The position numbers were made by a program, and so were the translations under genes. Source: a virus. From it: a stretch of DNA of 24,505 nt. Positions 13,499 to 23,057 of the stretch are shown here, piece after piece (the first letter of the stretch is position 1; each line of letters begins with the position of its first letter). The notes beneath the pieces are model-generated. The model did no database searches and was not told the origin of the DNA. It worked only from the letters and a program-made list of their open reading frames with translations. The DNA lies in IMG/VR virus record IMGVR_UViG_3300028196_000087, positions 1-24,505 of that record. One strand, given 5' to 3'.

Positions 13499-14973
13499 TG
13501 CAAACAGCACAAGATATTGTAGCCTTCCTTCTCGCAAGTAATGGAGGTGGCGCACAGGATGGAGAACATACTGCTGTTCGTCACGCTGTTCTACACGGGG
13601 TTAGGGAGGTCATGCAGTGCAAGAACTGGTTATGGCATACGTCAACCAATTCATTCACTACATCTAAGGTAACTACTGTAGGATCAATCACCACAGGCAG
13701 TAATGTTATTAATCTGGCAAGTGTCGCAGGGTTTGTCCCCGGCAGAATAGTCGATGTCCCCGGATTCGATGATCCCGTAAGGATCGTGCAGGTTCGTGAA
13801 GGAAACATTGTTGTAGATCAAAATGCAAAATCAACTGCAACGAATATAAATGTTACTCCACAGCAATACTACGACTTGCCATACGACCTTAAAGATTTAG
13901 ATACTCTGTCAACGCAGACTGTCGGAACTTTACATTGCAGGATTACTCCACAGGAGTGGCAGCGTCTAGAGGTAAATCACAGGGGTTCTGGAGAGCCTTA
14001 CTTCTACACGGTAATGCGAAGTGATGTGAATCCTGATAGGTATCAGATACGATTTGTTGGGACACCAACCAACCCGGTAAGAGTATCGTATACATACCGA
14101 GTGCTTCCAAAGCCAATCAAGTACATGGGATATGAAAAACTTTGCAGGCAAGGAACGGTTACTGTTGGAAAGGTTTCGACCACCGCAAGCGTAACCAGTG
14201 GTAGTAGCACAATAGCCGTTGCAAACCCCGCTGGACTAGTTGCTGGAATGCGTATAACAATAAGCAACTTTCCCACAAGCGAAGTAACAATCCTCAGTGT
14301 GTCTGCTGGATCAGTTGTAGTAGACGCATCCGCTACGGCTACTGCAGCAAGCCTCGTACTACGCAGCGTTGACGTTAGGGTTACTGGTGTAGGCACAAAC
14401 TTCCCTCAAGACTGCATCGGTGCATTCATTAGGTTTGGCTCAAACGGCATGCCTGCTGACGCACTGGGATCAACAGTTCCGTTCATAATGGAGCGAAGGA
14501 TAGAAGACTGGTCTTCAGTCAGTAGCCTAAGCCTTACCAGCACTTCCGTGTACCAGAGGCGTGGTGTTAATGGCCTTCCGTATGAACCATTAGACTTTGA
14601 TGCAAATGAAGTGGATATAAGTTCTCCATCGGCTACCCCAGTTGATGCGAACACAAACAATCCCTATGTGACAAATGATTACGACGACATCAACACGGCA
14701 TTGCCAGCGTTAACAAAATACGCGATTACAGATGTAATAAATGCTTCTCCCCAGATGTACACAGCAATCCTTTCTGCTTGCGAAATGTGGTACGCCCGTC
14801 TTGCTGGCAAAGACTACGGGCTTGCAATGAATGCCTTCAATAGAGACTTGCGAATTGCTATGGAGAATGATGTCGTAACGCCGCTTAGTGGATTGCCAAG
14901 TGGGGCTTACTCACACGGAGGTTCTCCAAGGACTATGGGCTGGCACTCAGACCTAGGGCAAGACATGACATGA
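13498..14973 (+). CDS. Head-tail connector (gp4 / tail tubular protein A-like)
   Basis: 491 residues. The ends look like a short-tail connector: N-terminal helices (TAQDIVAFLLASNGGGAQDG, then GVREVMQCKNWLWHT) and C-terminal helices (ILSACEMWYARLAGKDYGLA). The WLWH segment and PYDLKDL resemble T7 gp11 and P22 gp4 relatives, which bind beneath the portal. Between them are beta-rich insertions, including two copies of a repeated module at about residues 58-118 and 226-291 (each with AG..PGR or AGL..GM, then V.V..G.IVVD). Core connectors of this kind are usually far shorter, so the insertions account for the length. The start overlaps the previous stop (TAATG); the end overlaps the tail-hub start (ATGA). 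Confidence 0.7.
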   Translation: MQTAQDIVAFLLASNGGGAQDGEHTAVRHAVLHGVREVMQCKNWLWHTSTNSFTTSKVTTVGSITTGSNVINLASVAGFVPGRIVDVPGFDDPVRIVQVREGNIVVDQNAKSTATNINVTPQQYYDLPYDLKDLDTLSTQTVGTLHCRITPQEWQRLEVNHRGSGEPYFYTVMRSDVNPDRYQIRFVGTPTNPVRVSYTYRVLPKPIKYMGYEKLCRQGTVTVGKVSTTASVTSGSSTIAVANPAGLVAGMRITISNFPTSEVTILSVSAGSVVVDASATATAASLVLRSVDVRVTGVGTNFPQDCIGAFIRFGSNGMPADALGSTVPFIMERRIEDWSSVSSLSLTSTSVYQRRGVNGLPYEPLDFDANEVDISSPSATPVDANTNNPYVTNDYDDINTALPALTKYAITDVINASPQMYTAILSACEMWYARLAGKDYGLAMNAFNRDLRIAMENDVVTPLSGLPSGAYSHGGSPRTMGWHSDLGQDMT

Positions 14974-17900
14974 AGATACGCCAATGGCTAGGATACAACG
15001 AAGATGCATCGCAGTATTTACTGCGACCGGGCGAACTGCGTGTACTTAACAATCTTCAGTCTCGCAGGCCGGGCATGCTTATAGCACGACCCGGAATTAA
15101 AAAGATATATGGAGAATATGACGATCAAACCATATTTGGATTGTATCGTCGATCTACCATACTAGGCACACCATCTGACTTTCTTTGGTTGCAAAAGATT
15201 CTTGTAGAAAAAGAACTTAGTGCAGACGAGATTGGTCAATCTGTATTTCCACTTGAGTATAGGTGGCAGGTCAAAAGGATTAAGGACGACCAAGCAAGGG
15301 TTGTTGACGAACTAGACATTTCTCCTAACGGCACTGCTATTAATAACTTTAGTCTTGCCGAAGACAGGCACGGGAGGATATTTATCTTTTACGGTCATGG
15401 TGTTGAGCCGCGATTGTATCGTCCCGACTTGCTTTCTACGTTGGCAATTAGCATGGGAATGAACCCTCCATTGTCAATGCCTAAAATCACACCAACCGGC
15501 GAAGGGTTCTTTATAGAACAAGTTGACGTTGACCTAGGCGGTGGTGGGTACAACTCGCCACCAGAACTGACCGTGTCAGAGGGCGACCCAATTCGTCCTG
15601 CAAAATTAAAAGCCATAGTTAAACGTGGCAATGTGGTGGGCGTAGATATTATTGATGGTGGTGCTGGATACAAAACCCCTCCCGAGATTAAAGCAGACTT
15701 AACTGACATAGGTTCGGGATTCCGTGCTGTGGGTACAGTCTCAGGAAGTGCGGCTGTATTGTCTGGATTCCTAGAGTCTGATGCAGGCACAGTAACAGGA
15801 ACTGCCATAGGCTCCAATGAAACATATGGAGACAAAGACGGAACTGAAAATCAAAAAATTGGATATGCCGCCCCTCTTTCAGATCAAGAGTTAACGCTTA
15901 CTAACTGGATGTATCAATGGGTTGTAGGTAGCATCACGCCAGTTGCCGGATTTAACATACCACTAGAAAGGGTTGATGGGCTGAAGGTAGGGATGCAAGT
16001 AAGAGCCGTTGCATATAACGCCAACGGTAGCAACTCTGGCAACTACGCCTATCCGGTAAAAACAATTACTGGAGTGGATACGGTTAATAAAACAGTCACG
16101 CTTAATACTTTTGCGTTCGACAATGCAGCCAACACTACCTCCACAGCATATATATATAGTTTTGTTGTTCAAAGTGATGCATCGCATCGCCTTGGGTTCG
16201 CTGTACAAAGCGTAGAAGGTGTTACTGTTGGGGACGCTGTTCAGTTAACACCTGATATAAATTGTATTCCGGTTGCAGGAAATACAATGCCGACCGTAAC
16301 TAATAATTTGGCTGTAGCAAACTACACTTCGTTTAACGCAGCGGGAGCCAAAGTACTTTCAATCGATTCCGACCTGAAACAAATAGTTGTAGACAAAGTA
16401 ATTCACATCGGAGGGTCATTCACAGGCAACGCAATGACCAGTGATCAGAACCCTCTTAACAAGGTGGTGACTCTCACTACAACAAACAACGGTACTGCTT
16501 ACGCTAACGCTACTTACGAGAGCAACTCAAGAAGATACTTTGCAAGCATCCCTCTTTCTACTGCATCATCAACTGGCGAGAACGCTCACGCAACTCTACA
16601 GTTTTCTCCTCTTCCTTTAGGGTTTGCCGTAAACACAAGTGGAGAAAGTTCCAAGGGTATTTCTGACACTGGCCTTAATAAACACTTTAATATTATTGGC
16701 CTTGAAGGTGGAAGATGGGCTACTCAGTCCACTCTAACAGAGTACCTGTATGGAGAGTACTGGTCAGGTTCAGACTTTGACAGGCCACGTTCGTCAGAAA
16801 ACGCTAGGTATGGTGGTCTTCAGGCAAGCGGAACTTCGTTTGTACATGGGTTCTCAGGTACTACTGGCGGTCGTAAGACTGATGTCTACTGGCCTGACTA
16901 CTCTAAGTTAAGCGTTTGGTTTAACACGGGGGTTCGGTCAACCTCGTTGTCACAATGGACAAGAGCCGATGTTCCTGTCCAAACCGACAGCGGTGGCACT
17001 AGATACATTGAATTTGATCTAAAGCCGCACAAGCAGGCAAAGCAGGTAAGTGGCACCGAGAGATCAACGATAGCAACTGAATACGAAGATCAGACTGAGT
17101 TGCCCGATGCAACGGCTCCAAGAGTAAGGATTAACCTAGTCGATTGCCCAGACTCATGGATTGTTGAGGGTGACCAATGCATACCAACAGCCAATAAAGA
17201 AACCGGAAACCACGGAGCAGGAAATAGACTTCCTTGGTACTCCCCTACATCCGGCGTTCCACGGCCAATAGTTGATCTTCCAAGAGATGGCATTACGAAT
17301 GAGATTCAGACGACTGCGTGTCAAATTATAAACGCAGGTAATGGATGGGGTAAGGATACGCAGTTTGTATTCAGAATGTACCAAGCCAATTCGTATCAGC
17401 AATTGAATGATCACAATACTGCGAACACAGAACTTACTAAGCCCAGATCGCACAGCATATATTCTGCGAGCAATCGATACGTAGAGTTTAATATCAAGAC
17501 TACGGTAGCAGACGCGAACACCCCGCATGGGCCGCCGCACTCATTGATATCTCCTAATGTAGTTGGGATTACTGGAGATGGTTACAAGAATGGGGATGTA
17601 GGTACTGTCACTTTACGTAAAAGAACAATAGGCGTTGCGGGCATTACGGACGGTCAGGCCATGTCTTGGACTGCTAAGACAATAGCAACATTAGGTACTT
17701 CAACACAAAAAAATGTAACTGGGTTTACCATTTACAATAAGGGTCAGAACTACCGGACAAAACCAAACGTAATGATTCGGAACGAAGGTTCCGGGTACGG
17801 ACTTAGCGTCGATCCTGTAATAAAGAATGGTCGAATCGATTCGTTGACCATTCTAGATTCAGGCATGCAGTACAACTCTGTTCCCGAGTTGTACACGCTG

Positions 17901-20900
17901 GCACGGGCTGCAAAACTTAGTCCAGTCATGCGTCCTGCAATGCGAGGAAAGTATCGATGTGCCTACCGATATGCGGACAGGTCAGAGCAGATTATAAAAA
18001 CAATTACTGCTGAAAGGGGTGAGTCATCAACGATGCTCACCGTCTCAGATACAACAGACCTTGAGGCAGGCATGTTCTTGGAAAGTCCAGAACTAGCAGA
18101 CTTCACGCAGATTAAAAGTGTAATTAAAGATCAGGTTGAAATAAGTAGAGAAATACTAAACTTGCCGGAAAGTTACAAGACTTATTGGTCAACCCCATTT
18201 TTTAACAATTCGTCTGGGACAAAGATACTGGGCAGTGCCACAGCAACTACAAGTTACAAGATTGCTTCTGGCACAACTGTATATAGCGATAACAATGAGT
18301 TCGCCTTGATAATGCAGGCCGATGGCGACCTTGTAATTTATCAAAAGCGAACTTTTGTTACAGGCTTTGATTCTGCTAGCGGAACCACGGCTAGCGAATC
18401 TGCCTACGACACTAAGGTATGGGCGTTCTCTGACTTAGGCTATGTACCAGTCGCTGGTGCGTATGCAATGCTTGGTAATGATGGTCAACTTTACATCCTA
18501 CCCTCAGACTGGCCTACGTCTCCTCCAATCACCGGAACAGGCATTGTTATTCCTAGCACGCAACTTCCCGCAACGCTAGAGTTGACTAACGGCGGGCAGT
18601 TGCAAGTTAAGAGTGGAAGGGTCATAGCAAGCATAACTGTCCGTGACCCCAAGAAGCCCGTTGCGTATAGCGACTTATCTCCTATAGCGGACGTTGATGC
18701 AGGCCCGACAGCAGAAAGAAGTCACGCCTCTAAGATGACTTGGGTTCTGGAAGGTGCAGAGCCTTCTTCTCGCTGTGACATGGTCGAACTATGGAGAACA
18801 AGTTCTGACCAGTCATTGGTCTTTTATCGAGTTGAGGCTTATGGTAAGCCAACAGACAGTAATGTCGAGATTGTTGGAGAAGACACCCTTACTGACGAAG
18901 AACTGTTTGATCCAGACAGGCCAAACTACGCTGCACTTCCAGTAGTCCTTCCTAACGGAGCAGTAAATGCTTTTCGTTTTGGTCAGCCTCGTAAAGACAT
19001 GGCTGTTGCCGTAGCCTTCCAAGACAGATTGTTTATGGCTGTGTCAACTAGCGGCAAGGATGTCAACACTCTGTTCTACAGTGAGTTCGACGAGTTCGAG
19101 AGCGTTCCAGACGTTAACGAACTTCCGATACAATCAAACCAAAAGTCTAATGATGTTATCACCGCACTCGTCCCCTTTGGCTCCATGCTGTTGGCAATGC
19201 AGCACACACACACCTATGCATTAACTTACAATACAGACCCAGCCCTTGATGCATCTATTCAGATGATGAGTCATCGAGGCACTCTTCATCAGCGTTGTTG
19301 GGACATTCACGAAAACATTCTTTACTCGGCTGACGAGTCAGGCGTTTATGCAATGTCTCGAAATGGTGAGGTCACTGATATTAGTTTGCCAGTGAGGGAT
19401 TACTTTGTTGGAGAACTTATAGACTTCTCTAAGAGAGAGACCTTCTTCCTGCAAACTGACCCTCGCACTCACATTCTTAGATTCTTTTGCACCACAACGT
19501 CTATTGCCACTGACACTCCTTCTATGGCGTTGTGCTACGACATTCAGGCGCAGAGTTGGTGGACAGAGAGTTATCCAAACAGCATGACTGCTGCGTGTAC
19601 TGGGCGACCCGATGCACAGCGTATCAATACTATTCTGCTTGGAGGCGTTGATGGAAACCTCTACGAATATGATGGCGATGGCGACGAGCCAAATGCATCT
19701 TTAACTGGAACCGTTGTAACGAATGGTGGCAGTGGGTACAGGGAGGCACCCATTATAACTGTGCCAAACGTCCAAGGAGCAACAGCACAAGGAGTTGTTT
19801 CTGATGGTCAACTAGTCGATGTAATTATTGAGAACGCTGGTTGGGATACAGATTACGGAATCAATATCCTTACGGAAACAGGAATTCCAATAAGCGGACA
19901 CGACAACAAATACATACAAGGTGCCGAGTATGCTCCAGTAAGATTAGAAATTGGCAAGCCATGTGATGGTGGCATACAGGCCGTTGCAGAAGCAGACTGG
20001 GAAGTCATGCCGGAAATTAAAAGATTTGCGACAATGACTGAAGGGGCTAACTTTGTTCGGGTTGATCCGGCAAGAGTAGACAATATCGAACCAGTTTCTC
20101 ACGACCATATCTCAACTGAAAGTGGATTGTATTTAGAATTAGAACAAGGGTCTGATCAAACATTAAGAACACAGCCACCATTAGTAGAGATTGGAATGGA
20201 GGCTTTAGGTGACTTTATACCTTTAAATTCTTATGTGTCTAGGATTGACCGCAACGATGTTTACCTCCAGCACCCTGATGGAACGGACGTAAGTCTTCTG
20301 AAGGGAGAGCCAAGAACTGAAGAGGTCTTGCAGGAGATAACAGTCGATAACCAAACAACATCTTGCAACTTACTGGCAAGCGTTGCACTCTTAACGCAGG
20401 CAGCACTTAATGTCGAAGGCACAACTCCATACAGAATAGATGTAAATGACGTAACCGGAATCGCTGTAGGCAGCGTAGTTTCTGGAAGTCTTGGAGTCCC
20501 TGACGTTACTACAGCGAGGCTTGCAGCAGCAGCGTTAGAAACTGCTAGCCCAAACACTGCCCCGTACACAATAACAGTTGATGATGCGACAGGCATACAG
20601 GTAGGAGCAGCGATAACCGCAGTAAGTAACTTTGGTGCAGATGTAAATCAAAGCATTCCAGCCGGAACAACGGTATCAAGCATATCGGGAAATGTAATTA
20701 CCACCAACAATCCTATTTACATACCCGAATCTGCACAAATGTTCACTAGCGTTGGCGGCACAGCGGTGGACTTTTCACTAGAAATAATATTGTCGTTCAG
20801 TAAGCCGACCACGGTTACCTCGCTCGAAACAGAAATCATAAACTTCCCTGATGGAACAAGCCAAACTGTTTTTACAGGTGGTGTTTTTGTAGATCGACCA

Positions 20901-21770
20901 ATTAACATTCCAACATCTTCTTACAACACAGTCTTTCTTAGGTTTGGTTTTGTTGGTAATGCACCATTAACTTCCAGCCTGTGGCATGTAGGGAACATGG
21001 CCCAGATAGATCGCGGCGAGCCTGTTTCTGGAACCGGAATCCAAGCCAACACAACACTGCTTACTTCATTTACAAACACAAACTTTTCTGATCCGTCAGA
21101 TTTATACAGTACGTCAACTAATATTGTTTCCTTCTCTAAGACAGCAACGGTCGTTGCAAACACTGCTGCTACTTTTGGGTATCAAGTTGTGCCAATCCAA
21201 TACGATTCTTTGACGAAGACTCCTTATCTAGAAAAGGGAGGCACTCGAATTCTTGTAAGATTTGTTAAGCCATCTCAAACAAGCGTGCCTTTCAGGATGC
21301 AAACAGGCCACATGCCCGTGGTTAATGAAGACGTAGCGAAAAAGGGAGATCAGTTAATTGACCGCTCGTTCTCTTTGATCTATACGCCTACGTATGGTGA
21401 TAAAGACATTTCGTTGATTGAGAGATACAACGGGTGGCAAGAGCCACGATCAAACGAGATGAGAAGGGAACGAGGTGGGCCGGGTACATTTGTTCATAAG
21501 CAGGACAGTGCGTCTACTGACCTGAACATGAACAGAGAATCGTCAAGTCTAGGGTTTGCAACCGGGGTTGCTAAAGCCAAGTTTGCCTCAAGGTCAAACG
21601 CAGACATGACAGGAACTGACCAACACATTCAAATAGAACTCTTTGGAAAGCCTTCAAGAGGAAGCAAGTGGAAAAGGACTAACTTCTTTGTTCCAGAAGA
21701 AACAGTCAAGCCTCCCCTTCCGTGTGTCTTGCACCAGATTGTAGTAGAAGGGGTGGTTGAAGATGGCTAG
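14970..21770 (+). CDS. Giant tail hub/nozzle protein (gp10 / tail tubular protein B-like) with lectin-like insertion
   Basis: 2266 residues; T7 gp12 is about 800. The N-terminus (YLLRPGELRVLNNLQSRRPG then LIARPG) is typical of short-tail hub proteins. Residues about 1224-1577 form a beta-propeller-like core (AVAFQDRLFMAVSTSG, LFYSEFDEFESV, VPFGSMLLAMQHTHTYALTY, ILYSADESGVYAMSR), the signature of P22 gp10/T7 gp12. Added parts: a Gly-Tyr module at about 189-247, 915-975 and 1575-1635; a VG-turn module at about 329-390, 407-480, 1019-1063, 1818-1840, 1864-1920 and 2016-2061; and a three-repeat bulb-lectin-like domain at about 1085-1215. The C-terminal 170 residues are again strand-rich with a long basic linker (EPRSNEMRRERGG). 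It would form the hexameric end of the short tail and could bind a host surface sugar. Confidence 0.75.
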   Translation: MKIRQWLGYNEDASQYLLRPGELRVLNNLQSRRPGMLIARPGIKKIYGEYDDQTIFGLYRRSTILGTPSDFLWLQKILVEKELSADEIGQSVFPLEYRWQVKRIKDDQARVVDELDISPNGTAINNFSLAEDRHGRIFIFYGHGVEPRLYRPDLLSTLAISMGMNPPLSMPKITPTGEGFFIEQVDVDLGGGGYNSPPELTVSEGDPIRPAKLKAIVKRGNVVGVDIIDGGAGYKTPPEIKADLTDIGSGFRAVGTVSGSAAVLSGFLESDAGTVTGTAIGSNETYGDKDGTENQKIGYAAPLSDQELTLTNWMYQWVVGSITPVAGFNIPLERVDGLKVGMQVRAVAYNANGSNSGNYAYPVKTITGVDTVNKTVTLNTFAFDNAANTTSTAYIYSFVVQSDASHRLGFAVQSVEGVTVGDAVQLTPDINCIPVAGNTMPTVTNNLAVANYTSFNAAGAKVLSIDSDLKQIVVDKVIHIGGSFTGNAMTSDQNPLNKVVTLTTTNNGTAYANATYESNSRRYFASIPLSTASSTGENAHATLQFSPLPLGFAVNTSGESSKGISDTGLNKHFNIIGLEGGRWATQSTLTEYLYGEYWSGSDFDRPRSSENARYGGLQASGTSFVHGFSGTTGGRKTDVYWPDYSKLSVWFNTGVRSTSLSQWTRADVPVQTDSGGTRYIEFDLKPHKQAKQVSGTERSTIATEYEDQTELPDATAPRVRINLVDCPDSWIVEGDQCIPTANKETGNHGAGNRLPWYSPTSGVPRPIVDLPRDGITNEIQTTACQIINAGNGWGKDTQFVFRMYQANSYQQLNDHNTANTELTKPRSHSIYSASNRYVEFNIKTTVADANTPHGPPHSLISPNVVGITGDGYKNGDVGTVTLRKRTIGVAGITDGQAMSWTAKTIATLGTSTQKNVTGFTIYNKGQNYRTKPNVMIRNEGSGYGLSVDPVIKNGRIDSLTILDSGMQYNSVPELYTLARAAKLSPVMRPAMRGKYRCAYRYADRSEQIIKTITAERGESSTMLTVSDTTDLEAGMFLESPELADFTQIKSVIKDQVEISREILNLPESYKTYWSTPFFNNSSGTKILGSATATTSYKIASGTTVYSDNNEFALIMQADGDLVIYQKRTFVTGFDSASGTTASESAYDTKVWAFSDLGYVPVAGAYAMLGNDGQLYILPSDWPTSPPITGTGIVIPSTQLPATLELTNGGQLQVKSGRVIASITVRDPKKPVAYSDLSPIADVDAGPTAERSHASKMTWVLEGAEPSSRCDMVELWRTSSDQSLVFYRVEAYGKPTDSNVEIVGEDTLTDEELFDPDRPNYAALPVVLPNGAVNAFRFGQPRKDMAVAVAFQDRLFMAVSTSGKDVNTLFYSEFDEFESVPDVNELPIQSNQKSNDVITALVPFGSMLLAMQHTHTYALTYNTDPALDASIQMMSHRGTLHQRCWDIHENILYSADESGVYAMSRNGEVTDISLPVRDYFVGELIDFSKRETFFLQTDPRTHILRFFCTTTSIATDTPSMALCYDIQAQSWWTESYPNSMTAACTGRPDAQRINTILLGGVDGNLYEYDGDGDEPNASLTGTVVTNGGSGYREAPIITVPNVQGATAQGVVSDGQLVDVIIENAGWDTDYGINILTETGIPISGHDNKYIQGAEYAPVRLEIGKPCDGGIQAVAEADWEVMPEIKRFATMTEGANFVRVDPARVDNIEPVSHDHISTESGLYLELEQGSDQTLRTQPPLVEIGMEALGDFIPLNSYVSRIDRNDVYLQHPDGTDVSLLKGEPRTEEVLQEITVDNQTTSCNLLASVALLTQAALNVEGTTPYRIDVNDVTGIAVGSVVSGSLGVPDVTTARLAAAALETASPNTAPYTITVDDATGIQVGAAITAVSNFGADVNQSIPAGTTVSSISGNVITTNNPIYIPESAQMFTSVGGTAVDFSLEIILSFSKPTTVTSLETEIINFPDGTSQTVFTGGVFVDRPINIPTSSYNTVFLRFGFVGNAPLTSSLWHVGNMAQIDRGEPVSGTGIQANTTLLTSFTNTNFSDPSDLYSTSTNIVSFSKTATVVANTAATFGYQVVPIQYDSLTKTPYLEKGGTRILVRFVKPSQTSVPFRMQTGHMPVVNEDVAKKGDQLIDRSFSLIYTPTYGDKDISLIERYNGWQEPRSNEMRRERGGPGTFVHKQDSASTDLNMNRESSSLGFATGVAKAKFASRSNADMTGTDQHIQIELFGKPSRGSKWKRTNFFVPEETVKPPLPCVLHQIVVEGVVEDG
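18222..18620 (+). other. Bulb-type (mannose-binding) lectin-like domain within the tail hub
   Basis: Residues about 1085-1215 contain three spaced copies of the beta-prism II strand motif: MQADGDLVIY (1115-1124), LGNDGQLYIL (1168-1177) and LELTNGGQLQV (1203-1213). The first fits QxDxNxVxY, the monocot-lectin mannose site, with Asp in place of Asn. The second and third keep the (N/D)G(Q)L core but not the full site. A Trp lies between copies (KVWAF), as in the family. Confidence 0.6.
20421..20730 (+). repeat. Tandem copies of the VG-turn beta module in the tail hub
   Basis: Two adjacent coding repeats: TTPYRIDVNDVTGIAVGSVV (from about 20421) and TAPYTITVDDATGIQVGAAI (from about 20560), the second continuing IPAGTTVSSISGNVITT. 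They share the pattern PY.I.V.D.TGI.VG. The similarity is at protein level; related copies occur elsewhere in this protein and in the connector. Confidence 0.65.
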
Positions 21771-22476
21771 AGAAGCACTCGAAGCAAGTCTAATTGATGG
21801 CGGCATACCTGCTGCTGCTGCAAAAATACTAAGCAACGCTATTAGTAATACTAATACGGGGAAAACCTTTCAAGGCAGGCAAACAGAAGATGCGACCCCT
21901 ACGCAAAGAATGCGGTTAATTGACAGCGACACTAGGAGATATGTCTTAACAAACCTTGATAACAATAGTGACAGCCCACACAGAGAAGCCCTGTCTCAGT
22001 ACAGAATGAACGACAAGAGGCATCCATACGAGGGCAGCCAGCCATCTACGGCAAATCCCACATTAAATACGCCTACCGTTAAAAGCGGGAAATACCTGCA
22101 ATCTAACAGAAAAACTGACGGCGAAGTGGCCCAAGCAGAAGTTACACTAGATATAGACGAAAGGGAGGGGCAGCACCCTCGGTTGAACAAAGAAACAGGA
22201 AAAGTAGAAAGTGTGCCGTTTTCTATTGAAATAGAACCAAAAGGGATACTAGAGGGTACAGTCGAAGAAACAGAGAATGGCACTGTACTGAAACTAAAGA
22301 TTGTATCTCTCGCACTTAGAGAAATGAAGAACAAGAAACTGTCATACATTAATCAAACCAATCCGCTAAAAGTTGGGAACACGGGCGGCTATGCACAGGT
22401 TGGGCCGGGTGTAGCAATGGTCATACTTGACCACGACAGGGCCGACAGTGCTGAGATCACAAACCATCACGGATAG
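21763..22476 (+). CDS. Probable virion protein, unknown function (237 residues)
   Basis: ATG 21763 follows AGAAGGGG at nine bases and overlaps the tail-hub stop by eight bases; the in-frame TTG at 21757 is too near that site. The first half is polar and probably flexible (GKTFQGRQTEDATPTQRMRL). Residues about 125-225 are strand-rich: VAQAEVTLDIDEREGQ, then FSIEIEPKGILEGTVEETEN, then GTVLKLKIVSLALREM, then GPGVAMVILDHDRADS. This suggests a small beta domain on an unstructured arm. No family recognised. Tail-adjacent position suggests a tail or head-completion role. Confidence 0.6.
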   Translation: MAREALEASLIDGGIPAAAAKILSNAISNTNTGKTFQGRQTEDATPTQRMRLIDSDTRRYVLTNLDNNSDSPHREALSQYRMNDKRHPYEGSQPSTANPTLNTPTVKSGKYLQSNRKTDGEVAQAEVTLDIDEREGQHPRLNKETGKVESVPFSIEIEPKGILEGTVEETENGTVLKLKIVSLALREMKNKKLSYINQTNPLKVGNTGGYAQVGPGVAMVILDHDRADSAEITNHHG

Positions 22477-22481
22477 AGTAA

Positions 22482-23057
22482 ATGGGAAATATTAACGACC
22501 AAGTAACAAGAGGATGGAGTCCTTACAAGGGCGGCAAGCCAAAAACGCCTGCACCGCTTGGCCGTGGCCCAAAGCAAGGCTATGAAAATCCAAGGTTTCC
22601 TACCATTGGGCAAAAGGATGTCAAGGCTCCTGCCGGTGGATACCAATCTATTATTAGCACTGCGGCACCTTTAGACGCTGGGCAAACAAACAGAATTTCA
22701 GATGTACAGCCTGCGTTTAAATCACTTGGGTCAGGTTCTGGTGACAGGTCTCGGACAGCATTTGCTCAAGGGGTTTCCGATACGTCGAGGAATACTTTAG
22801 ATAAAGCAACCGACACCTATCAGACAGACTATCGCAAGCAGGCCGAAAAGAGCCGTAGCGAAGATGTTCTGGCACAAAGACAAAACGCACTCGACAGATA
22901 CAGGCAGGATGTATTCAAAGATTTGTTCGACGAAGATACCCGCACACGGCTATCAGAAGGTGTGAAAGATATGAGTCAGTCCTTTGAAACTGTGAAACGT
23001 GACGAGCAGGCTAAAAGGACTGCTATGATTCTGTCATTCTTAGGGAGCATGATTTAA
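22482..23057 (+). CDS. Coiled-coil virion-region protein with hydrophobic C-terminus, first of a pair
   Basis: 191 residues. ATG 22482 lies five bases after the previous stop; a clear Shine-Dalgarno is absent. Residues 1-75 are Gly/Pro/Lys-rich and likely disordered (GWSPYKGGKPKTPAPLGRGP). Residues 85-180 are charged and helical (FAQGVSDTSRNTLDKATDTY, QRQNALDRYRQDVFKDLFDE), predicting a coiled coil. The last residues, RTAMILSFLGSMI, form a short hydrophobic end. The next protein has the same plan. In short-tailed phages, helical proteins encoded after the tail genes are often internal ejection proteins, but no homology is visible here, so that role is a guess. Confidence 0.55.
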   Translation: MGNINDQVTRGWSPYKGGKPKTPAPLGRGPKQGYENPRFPTIGQKDVKAPAGGYQSIISTAAPLDAGQTNRISDVQPAFKSLGSGSGDRSRTAFAQGVSDTSRNTLDKATDTYQTDYRKQAEKSRSEDVLAQRQNALDRYRQDVFKDLFDEDTRTRLSEGVKDMSQSFETVKRDEQAKRTAMILSFLGSMI

